From NCBI RefSeq assembly GCF_007994985.1, contig NZ_VOQF01000021.1:1-60125 (forward strand): a stretch of DNA of 60,125 nucleotides, read 5' to 3'. Below are positions 43,175 through 49,885 of the stretch, piece by piece. A program made the position numbers and the translations under genes. Below the pieces are notes generated by a model that had not been told where the DNA came from, made no database searches, and saw only the letters and a list, made by a program, of their open reading frames with translations. This DNA comes from Metabacillus litoralis (GTDB lineage Bacteria; Bacillota; Bacilli; Bacillales; Bacillaceae). How positions within the stretch are numbered: position 1 is the stretch's first letter; each line of letters begins with the position of its first letter.

Positions 43175-43732
43175 TTGCTAAAAGTTAAAAAAGAAAATGA
43201 ATTTATCCATATAAAAGGATCGAGGTTCATGTATGTTTGGATGTTCTTAGCTACTGTTGGTTTCTTGATCGTTTGCTCTGCCTTAATCATAAATGGTTTG
43301 AAATTTGATTCTAAGTATTCCTTATTTTACCTAGCTGGTGGATTGGTTTTCACTCCTTTCTATCTCTATCTAACTCTGTGGTCACTACCAGGTCTCATCC
43401 CAGGTAAGACCTTGCTAAGGATTGTCCAGGGTGAGAACGGTTCAATAGTATCAAAAAAAGGTACAGTATCTATTACCAATATCCGTAATATCGATCTAGT
43501 GAGAAATCCACTGAATTTGATAAATGATATTGTCATTGAAACCTTTGAAAATAAAAAGGTTAAAATTCGAACATTTAATATTTTAGATGAATTAGATTAT
43601 CAGGTAATGGTTGATCAATATATTTACCCTTATATGACAGAAAATACTAAGAAAGTATGGGATCGTAAGGTTAACTTAGATTTGTTGTTAAAGGAAGTCA
43701 GGTATGAACGGCAGGAGCAGAAGATTAATTAA
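43175..43732 (+). CDS. Immunity-like two-helix membrane protein, paralogue 3
   Basis: The start is TTG 43175, with AAGGAGG 8 bases upstream and MLKVKKENEFIHIKGSRFMY aligned with the other copies; the frame extends to ATG 43133 without a site. The 185-residue product has the helix variant FMYVWMFLATVGFLIVCSAL, shared with paralogue 5. The C-terminal part DELDYQVMVDQYIYPYM and LLKEVRYERQEQKIN is shared with paralogue 4. Confidence 0.65.
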   Translation: MLKVKKENEFIHIKGSRFMYVWMFLATVGFLIVCSALIINGLKFDSKYSLFYLAGGLVFTPFYLYLTLWSLPGLIPGKTLLRIVQGENGSIVSKKGTVSITNIRNIDLVRNPLNLINDIVIETFENKKVKIRTFNILDELDYQVMVDQYIYPYMTENTKKVWDRKVNLDLLLKEVRYERQEQKIN

Positions 43733-43893
43733 CGTTTTTTACTTTCTCTATCACTTAGGTACATTTCATATGACATATTTTCATGATTTTATTCTAAGAT
43801 CTTTTTCAAACGTCAGCGAATAGAAAAAGAAAATGCTAAGCTGATTATTCAAATGGCATTAAATGTTATTTTCAGTTTATGGGGGATTACCGT

Positions 43894-44460
43894 TTGTTAA
43901 ACGTAAAGAAAATAGATGAAACAATTAAAATAAAAGGTTCCAAGTTTATGTACGGATGGATGATCTTATTTTATTTAGGTGGATTGTTAGGTTGTTTATT
44001 TTTAATAGTTGAAGGATTTTCATTCGAATCAAATTATTCGTTGATTTATCTTTCTGGAGGAATCATGTTTTTTCCGATTTTTCTATACTTAACTTCTTGG
44101 TCTCTTCCAGCCTTTATCCCAGGAAAGATATTGTTAACGATTGTTCAAGGAAAGAACGGCACAATAAATTCAAAAAAAGGTACAGTTTTTATTTCAAATA
44201 TCCGTAATATTGATCTAGTGAGAAATCCGCTAAATTTAATCAATGATATTATCATTGAAACGTTCGATAGTAAAAAGATTAAAATCCGAACATATAATCT
44301 TATTGATGAACTAGATTATCAGGTAATGGTTGACCAATATATTTTTCCTTATATGACAGAAAATACAAAGGAAGTGTGGGATCGGAAAGTTAATTTAGAT
44401 TTATTGTTAAAGGAAGTAAGGTATGAGCGGCAGGAGCGGCAGGAGCGAAAAATAAATTAA
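43894..44460 (+). CDS. Immunity-like two-helix membrane protein, paralogue 4 (mosaic)
   Basis: TTG 43894 aligns with the starts of the other copies and has GGGGGA 7 bases upstream; ATG 43879 is the alternative. The 188-residue product joins the membrane part of paralogue 2 (LGCLFLIVEGFSFESNYSL) to the soluble part of paralogue 3 (DELDYQVMVDQYI). It also has a short internal duplication at its end (RQERQERKIN). Confidence 0.65.
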   Translation: MLNVKKIDETIKIKGSKFMYGWMILFYLGGLLGCLFLIVEGFSFESNYSLIYLSGGIMFFPIFLYLTSWSLPAFIPGKILLTIVQGKNGTINSKKGTVFISNIRNIDLVRNPLNLINDIIIETFDSKKIKIRTYNLIDELDYQVMVDQYIFPYMTENTKEVWDRKVNLDLLLKEVRYERQERQERKIN

Positions 44461-44708
44461 TCCCCCATTTTGCTTATACTAGTCACTGATGTGATGAAAA
44501 ACTCTACAACTATTCCTATGTTTTATCTTTAGAGATCTATAGGTGAGACACTAATATTATCAATTCATTTTGGCAACAAATTGGCTCAAATAATATCATT
44601 GCTGCTATAACTGAAAAATTACATTCTAGGATTCTATTAGTGAAGTTATAGAATGACCTTAAAGGTAATTTTAAAACCCCTTTCTATCAGCATAAGGAGG
44701 TACACATT

Positions 44709-45263
44709 TTGTTAGATGCTAAGATAGAAAATGAAATGATCAATATAAAAGGTTCTAAATTTATGTATGTGTGGATGCTTCTTGCTACTTTAGGTTTTTT
44801 AATGGGTTGTTGTATCTTAATTATAAACGGTTTGAAATTTGATTCAAGTTACTCTTTACTTTACCTAGGTGGTGGAATAATCTTCACTCCTTTCTACCTT
44901 TATATAACTCTTTGGTCACTACCAGGTTTTATTCCAGGGAAAATCCTGTTAACGATTATTCGAGGCGAGAATGGGTCGATTAAATCATAGAAAGGTAAAG
45001 TTAATATAAGGAATATACGTAATATCGATCTGGTGAGAAACCCGTTTAATTTGATTAATGATATTGTTATCGAAACCTTCGATAACAGGTTTATTAAAAT
45101 TCGTACATACAATCTTATTAATGACCTAGCCTACCAAATGATGGTTGATCAATATATCTACCCATATATGACAGAAAATTCAAAACAGGTATGGGATCGT
45201 AAGGTGGATCTGGTTAGATTGAAGGAAGTAGCTAGATATGAAAGAGCTGAGCAGAACCTATAA
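44709..45263 (+). pseudogene. Immunity-like paralogue 5, interrupted by an in-frame TAG
   Basis: TTG 44709 follows AAGGAGG. The frame reads normally to GENGSIKS and then meets TAG at 44988-44990, where the other copies have AAG or AAA (Lys). It continues in the same frame as KGKVNIRNIRNIDLVRNPF to the normal end at 45263. A single base change thus removes the soluble domain. The first 93 residues, with both helices, could still be made. Confidence 0.8.
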
Positions 45264-45397
45264 GTAATCTGAAACAGTGTACCTTTCTAGTTTTGGTTAA
45301 TTTGACTTTATTGTTAAAGGAAATAAATTATAAACGTCCAGAGTAAAAGATCAATTCTTGTATGTAAGTATTGTCATAGGGTATAAGGAGGTTCTTT

Positions 45398-45940
45398 ATG
45401 TTAAACGTTTATAGTGAGAGTGAAAATGTAATCCATGTAAAAGGGTCAAAGTTCATGTACGGTTGGATACTGCTAGCTTTAAATGGAGGAGTGTTTGCTT
45501 GTTTGTTAATTACACACGGCTTGAAATTTGATTCAAGTTATTCTCTTATTTATCTTGGTGGAGGTATTATGTGCCTGCCCTTTTTTCTTTATATAACATT
45601 TTGGACCCTCCCAGGCTTTATTCCTGGGAAAATTCTGCTAACAATTTATCAAGGAGAGAACGGCACAATAAAATCAAAAAAAGACATAGTTTATTTTAAG
45701 AATATCCGAAATATCGATATAGTAAGAAATCCGTTTAACTTAATTAATGATGTGATCATTGACACCTTCGATAATAAAACAATCAAAATTTGGACTTATA
45801 ACCTTCTAGATGAACTAGCTTTCCAGGTATTAGTAGATCAATATATTTATCCATATATGACAGAAAACTCTAGAAATGTATGGGATCGCAAGTTAGATCT
45901 GGTTAAACTAAAGGAAATTACAAAATATGAAAGAGTTTAA
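45398..45940 (+). CDS. Immunity-like two-helix membrane protein, paralogue 6
   Basis: This 180-residue protein starts at ATG 45398 behind AAGGAGG. The helix region (LALNGGVFACLLITHGLKF) is of the paralogue 1 type. The soluble part is the most divergent (IKIWTYNLLDELAFQVLVDQ), and the C-terminal tail EQK is missing. It is the last of the array and is followed by a palindromic double copy of the dispersed repeat. Confidence 0.65.
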   Translation: MLNVYSESENVIHVKGSKFMYGWILLALNGGVFACLLITHGLKFDSSYSLIYLGGGIMCLPFFLYITFWTLPGFIPGKILLTIYQGENGTIKSKKDIVYFKNIRNIDIVRNPFNLINDVIIDTFDNKTIKIWTYNLLDELAFQVLVDQYIYPYMTENSRNVWDRKLDLVKLKEITKYERV

Positions 45941-45942
45941 TT

Positions 45943-46032
45943 TGGTGCCTGATTTGGTGCCTGTCACCACCCGGATTTTGTCGAATGGTTTTCGACATAT
46001 ATCGGGGCGTGACAGGCACCTTATCTGGCACC
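45943..46032. repeat. Palindromic composite of the dispersed repeat (copy 8)
   Basis: GGTGCCTGATTT, then GGTGCCTGTCACCACCCGG with TTTTGTCGAATGG, is met by an inverted copy (TTCGACATATATCGGGGC, then GTGACAGGCACC and GGCACC). The centre is TGTCGAA-TGGTT-TTCGACA. The whole can fold into one long hairpin and may serve as a bidirectional terminator between the immunity array and the minus-strand DoxX operon. Confidence 0.85.
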
Positions 46033-46036
46033 TTAT

Positions 46037-46120
46037 CTATCTGTTATCCTCAGAAATTTCCGCGGCTACTGCGATGGCAAAGCCGATAGCTAGTGAGAGA
46101 CCCATAACAACAAGTGTCAT
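46037..46120 (-). CDS. 27-residue membrane peptide coupled to DoxX
   Basis: ATG 46120 overlaps the DoxX stop by ATGA and has AAAGGAG 8 bases upstream. The product MTLVVMGLSLAIGFAIAV ends AAEISEDNR: one membrane helix with a short acidic tail. Size and topology resemble small accessory subunits of membrane oxidoreductases such as CydS. No homologue is recognised by name. Confidence 0.6.
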   Translation of the reverse strand: MTLVVMGLSLAIGFAIAVAAEISEDNR

Positions 46121-46611
46121 GCGAAATTCTCCTTTCTTTTGTGAGGTTTTGTGAAGTATTTCGTATATTTGTTAAGGTAATTTTTGATATAAGGATCTAA
46201 TCCAATTCTGCCAGCATTTCCAGCTAGAAGAATGATAAACACATGTATAATTAACATTTGTAAATCCAATGTAGCTTGAAATGTCATCAAAAAGGAGAAG
46301 TTCATTAAAGCTCCCATTAAAGCAGAAAAGCGTGTGAATACTCCTAATAAAAGGGCAATGCCTACACTAAATTCACCTACAGTTACTAAAGCTTCAAAAA
46401 GATTAGTATTTGGTAAAACAAATATCCTCATAAAGCCTGCCCACCATGAAGGGAGGGACCCACTGTTCACCTGAGATTCTAACATTGATCCGATACTAAA
46501 ATCGTATATAACCTTATTTTCAGCATTAGACAACCACATATAACTTAAATAAATTCTTACAATAACAAAAGTCGATGCGATAAACAAACTATTTTTTAGA
46601 AACTTTTTCAT
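46117..46611 (-). CDS. DoxX-family membrane protein
   Basis: This 164-residue protein starts at ATG 46611. It has four membrane helices and the DoxX pattern: FVIVRIYLSYMWL in the first helix, FEALVTVGEFSVGIALLLGVFTRFSAL and NAGRIGLDPYI near the end. DoxX proteins are quinone-linked or redox-related membrane proteins of uncertain function. Three TGTGA-N6-TCACA sites upstream predict control by an Fnr/CRP-type oxygen regulator. Confidence 0.85.
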   Translation of the reverse strand: MKKFLKNSLFIASTFVIVRIYLSYMWLSNAENKVIYDFSIGSMLESQVNSGSLPSWWAGFMRIFVLPNTNLFEALVTVGEFSVGIALLLGVFTRFSALMGALMNFSFLMTFQATLDLQMLIIHVFIILLAGNAGRIGLDPYIKNYLNKYTKYFTKPHKRKENFA

Positions 46612-46637
46612 CTAAATACCTCCAAGTATAAATTATT

Positions 46638-46653
46638 TGTGAATTAGTTCACA
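46638..46653. promoter_or_regulatory. Fnr/CRP-type site 1 upstream of doxX
   Basis: TGTGA-ATTAGT-TCACA is a perfect Fnr/CRP consensus. With flanks it reads TTTGTGAATTAGTTCACAAA, which also fits the Rex box TTGTGAA-N4-TTCACAA. It lies 27 bases before the doxX start, where binding could repress. Confidence 0.75.
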
Positions 46654-46690
46654 AACATAGGTAAAAAAATATTTGTTCCAACGCTAAGTT

Positions 46691-46706
46691 TGTGAATAAA
46701 ATCACA
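46691..46706. promoter_or_regulatory. Fnr/CRP-type site 2 upstream of doxX
   Basis: TGTGA-ATAAAA-TCACA, extended to a nine-base inverted repeat AGTTTGTGA / TCACAAACT (46687-46710). It fits Fnr/CRP but not the Rex box. Confidence 0.75.
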
Positions 46707-46767
46707 AACTAATATAAAAAAATATTGAACTTGAAAAGAAAGGACTAACAATGCTGTTGTATTATCA

Positions 46768-46783
46768 TGTGATGTATTTCACA
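46768..46783. promoter_or_regulatory. Fnr/CRP-type site 3 upstream of doxX
   Basis: TGTGA-TGTATT-TCACA, a perfect core, 157 bases upstream of doxX. The remaining region to 47320 holds no ORF that I can support. Confidence 0.7.
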
Positions 46784-47324
46784 ATATAATGCAAGAAAAT
46801 ACATGAATTATTTTTTATATATTCTATTTATATGATATATCGTTAAATTTTGCAACTTAAAAGACTCAAGGTAATGTTCTATTTTTAAAAAGCAAGGCTA
46901 TGTTAAAAATTATAATCGTTGTTTTTTAAACGCTTTATTGATTTGAGTGAGTATAAGAGGCTGTTATAAGACTTATGACAACGTGCAATCCCGATAAGTA
47001 TCCTAGTTAGTTATACCAATCAGTCTCAGGATCGACTTTCCCTTTTTCACTTTCATATTATATGCGTCAATGAATTTAAATTCTAGGTGATTTACCACCA
47101 CTAGGTTTAACACTATAAAATAAAAACAAAGCCTCGCAGTTTAGGTTTATGGAGCAAGATGAAGTTATTAATCGCTTCTTTATGTAATGCAACTATATCT
47201 CAACGAAGTCATGATGATCTGGACAAGTATCTTCTAATGTTAACATTATATTGATTCCATTTTATCCGATAAATTAGAGCATTCAGAAGGTATGCTTATT
47301 AACATGAGGAATTAACCAGAACCC

Positions 47325-47360
47325 TAAAAAATGAAAAAGGCCCTCATGTTCGAGGGCTAG
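47325..47360 (-). terminator. Intrinsic terminator of the manganese catalase gene
   Basis: On the minus strand AGCCCTC pairs with GAGGGCC and is followed by TTTTTCATTTTTT. Confidence 0.85.
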
Positions 47361-47376
47361 ATTAATGAACCCTATC

Positions 47377-48273
47377 TCATAAGTTCTCCATCAATCTCTT
47401 CGCAATTTTTGCATAATCATCTCGATCAATACCTGGAGCAAATTCTTCTGGCAATTCATCTAAATTTGGTATAGGAGCTCCTTTTGGTGTACCTTCTTTT
47501 ACAATAAGGCGATCACCATTCTCAGGGTTGGATCCTTTCCAAATTTGTCTAATATCAGCATAATCACCAACATCGTTCCAAGTATATAAAACATTTGCTA
47601 ATCCTTGATCTTCAAACTTTCGTGCATGGTCAAATTTACGATTCGATAAGTCTGGGATTGGAATCATTTTCTTTACGTCTACCCCTGTTGCGATTTCTAA
47701 CGCTTTGGCATAGGCTAACACATGTGTTCCACCACGGACTAATAAGTACCCAATCATTTCACGGGCAGTTTCATTTTCTGTCATTTCATATACTCTCATT
47801 TTGTGTGTGCGAGCTCCAACCTCAAGGAAGAAATTGTGAAGTAGATCAAGCACTAAGTTACCACTATTAAAAACATTGTCTCCACTCCAAGCGCGTCCCA
47901 TCGAATCACCAGCTAAAGCCGTTTGAGCAGTGGCAATAAATTGATACGTGTTGCGACTATCCTTGCCCTCACGTAAAGGAGTCACATCAGGGTCTCCTGT
48001 GTAAAAAGTGTTTCCTCTTGATAGCAAATTAATGGCATTTGTAACAAGCTCTACATGACCAAACTCCTCTGCTGTTATACTTGCTACGAGGTCATAAAAA
48101 GGTTTTAACTTATCTTTTCGACGAAAGTTGAATGATTGAAACATATAGTTATTTAAAGTCGACATTTCCCCGAACTTCCCACCTAATAGCTCCTGAACAG
48201 CAGCTGCTGCATTGGGATCACCATGTTCTGGAATTGGGAGGTCAATTAACATCCGATTTTCTCGCTTAAACAT
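47377..48273 (-). CDS. ydbD: Manganese (non-haem) catalase
   Basis: This 298-residue protein starts at ATG 48273 behind AAGGAGGAGATC. It has the four-helix ferritin-like bundle with the metal-binding residues of the family: GEMSTLNNYMFQSFNF, ITAEEFGHVELV, NFFLEVGARTHK and RGGTHVLAYAKAL. It converts hydrogen peroxide into water and oxygen with a di-manganese centre. Length equals the Bacillus YdbD type, which is longer than the spore CotJC. The preceding DUF2642 gene is 12 bases away, so the two form an operon. Confidence 0.93.
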   Translation of the reverse strand: MFKRENRMLIDLPIPEHGDPNAAAAVQELLGGKFGEMSTLNNYMFQSFNFRRKDKLKPFYDLVASITAEEFGHVELVTNAINLLSRGNTFYTGDPDVTPLREGKDSRNTYQFIATAQTALAGDSMGRAWSGDNVFNSGNLVLDLLHNFFLEVGARTHKMRVYEMTENETAREMIGYLLVRGGTHVLAYAKALEIATGVDVKKMIPIPDLSNRKFDHARKFEDQGLANVLYTWNDVGDYADIRQIWKGSNPENGDRLIVKEGTPKGAPIPNLDELPEEFAPGIDRDDYAKIAKRLMENL

Positions 48274-48285
48274 ATGATCTCCTCC

Positions 48286-48504
48286 TTATCCTCTAGGGAT
48301 AACCCAAACAATTTGTTGTGTGCGAATAAAAAAAGGTGATCCTCCAGATTCCACGACAATATGATCAGGCATGACTGTTTTAAGTCTTCCTGTTACAGTT
48401 CCTTGTGATGTTTGAACAACAACTTTCGATCCTGTAATTCCTTGAAGTGTTTGATAAACATAGGGATCAATATGACTCACAAAAGACGGTGTTTGTTGAT
48501 TCAT
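48286..48504 (-). CDS. DUF2642 family protein (YuzF-like)
   Basis: This 72-residue protein starts at ATG 48504 behind AAAGGAGAGC. It is beta-rich, with the pattern GSKVVVQTSQGTVTGRLKTV, DHIVVESGGSPFFIRTQQIVWVIP of DUF2642. The SH3-like barrel suggests an RNA or protein binding role, or a spore-associated protein. Function is not known. It leads the operon with the manganese catalase. Confidence 0.8.
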   Translation of the reverse strand: MNQQTPSFVSHIDPYVYQTLQGITGSKVVVQTSQGTVTGRLKTVMPDHIVVESGGSPFFIRTQQIVWVIPRG

Positions 48505-48588
48505 GCTGACAGCTCTCCTTTGTTGACAACTTAAACGATTAATTATATGACCTAATAAGTGCAGCTATACTATTAATTTTTTCCGGGC

Positions 48589-48638
48589 GGTGCCTGTCAC
48601 CACCCGAAAATTCTTGTTCCACACAATGTTTCACAAAG
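48589..48638 (+). repeat. Dispersed repeat, copy 9 (tail A)
   Basis: GGTGCCTGTCACCACCCG head with TGTTCCACA and TGTTTCACA tail repeats. The rest of the gap to 48939 contains only a hairpin GGGACAAG/CTTGTCCC (about 48876-48902) and no gene. Confidence 0.9.
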
Positions 48639-48939
48639 GGCTTTGTGAGAAGAAACCTATATCACCGTAAATGAACTTTTGCTGTGATGATCTGTTATAT
48701 AGAGCTAAAAGAAGAATGGTGATTATTGATTTTAAATAAATGTGTGAATTTATTTGAAAATGATTAGCAAAACCTTTTATACCTTCGAAAAGTTAAAATT
48801 CTGTACACAAACCGTATACTAATGAAAAGAGAACTACAGAATACAAACTGTAAATGTCAGCATGTTGGTACCTAGGGACAAGAAGGTAAGACCCTTGTCC
48901 CATAGCGCAAAAAAAGAACTGATTATTCACTCTTTTATC

Positions 48940-49452
48940 TTAACTCTCCTTCAAATCCTCACTAGTAATATGTAATCTCAATTTAGTTAACGCATCCCTC
49001 CGCCAACCCTTCACAGCTGAAACCGAAACTCCTTCATCATGTGCAATCTCACTAGGTGTAAACCCATAAAGAAAATAACCCTTTAACCATTTCCGTTGAT
49101 TTACAGTCAATAGAGTGGATATTCCTTCAAACTCTGACTCTGATAAAATATCGAAAAAATCATCATGACTTACTTCCTCTCTAGTAGAAAAATCTTCAAA
49201 AAGCTCTTCTTTTTCCTGCTTCACCCGATCTTCCGTAAGAGCAGATTTCATGCGTCCAATGATATAAGAATAAGCATACGACTTAAATTCGCCTTTTTCT
49301 TTATCAAAACGTTGTGAAGCCTCCCATAATGCAATACATCCAATTTGATAGAATTCCTGTTTATTTTTATAAATTGATAATCTTTTAATAATATGAAAAA
49401 TCATTGGTTCAAATTGTTGATGCAGTTCTACAAATCTCACAGCTTGATGCAT
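48940..49452 (-). CDS. Small sigma-70 family sigma factor, unassigned
   Basis: This 170-residue protein starts at ATG 49452 behind AGAAGGACTC. Region 2 is present (FYQIGCIALWEASQRFDKEKGEFKSYAYSYIIGRM, with the FxxYA element), and region 4 has the helix-turn-helix TPSEIAHDEGVSVSAVKGW. Regions 1 and 3 are missing, as in ECF-like and UviA/SigO-like factors. No anti-sigma gene lies next to it. The regulon is unknown; a secondary role in stress or competence is possible. Confidence 0.8.
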   Translation of the reverse strand: MHQAVRFVELHQQFEPMIFHIIKRLSIYKNKQEFYQIGCIALWEASQRFDKEKGEFKSYAYSYIIGRMKSALTEDRVKQEKEELFEDFSTREEVSHDDFFDILSESEFEGISTLLTVNQRKWLKGYFLYGFTPSEIAHDEGVSVSAVKGWRRDALTKLRLHITSEDLKES

Positions 49453-49569
49453 GCAAGAGTCCTTCTAAGAATGCATTCTTTTGTATTCCGCGGTAAGTTG
49501 AGAATAGCAAGCTATGAAAATTGGTGAAACTTACGATAAGAAGGAGATTGAAGGTCATATGGAGGTAAT

Positions 49570-49653
49570 ATGGGGCATATTGCATGGGATATGGATGATA
49601 TTGAAGGAATGTTGACTGTAATATGGACTATATTATGCTTTTTTGATCAATGA
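49570..49653 (+). CDS. Possible 27-residue peptide
   Basis: ATG 49570 follows GGAGG with only 4 bases spacing. The product begins MGHIAWDMDDIEGMLTVIW. The surrounding DNA repeats ATATGGA-like units, so the ORF may be accidental. Nothing else is visible between 49453 and 49885. Confidence 0.25.
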   Translation: MGHIAWDMDDIEGMLTVIWTILCFFDQ

Positions 49654-49885
49654 GAGTCTTGTTTATTAATCTGGTGTTTTGATCTATGGGTGTTTGACTA
49701 AACAAGAACAGAAATAGGTCATAAGGTTGATGTGACAACGTTTACAACAAATATCACTCTATCAAAGTCCTACTTTTTGTCGAGAATTTTCTTTCGTATA
49801 CCGAACTATTTCCTCTATTTAATGTCTGAATATTCTATTACTATTAACCTTGTATTCTACTACATACATAGAAGGGATGAGCTTA

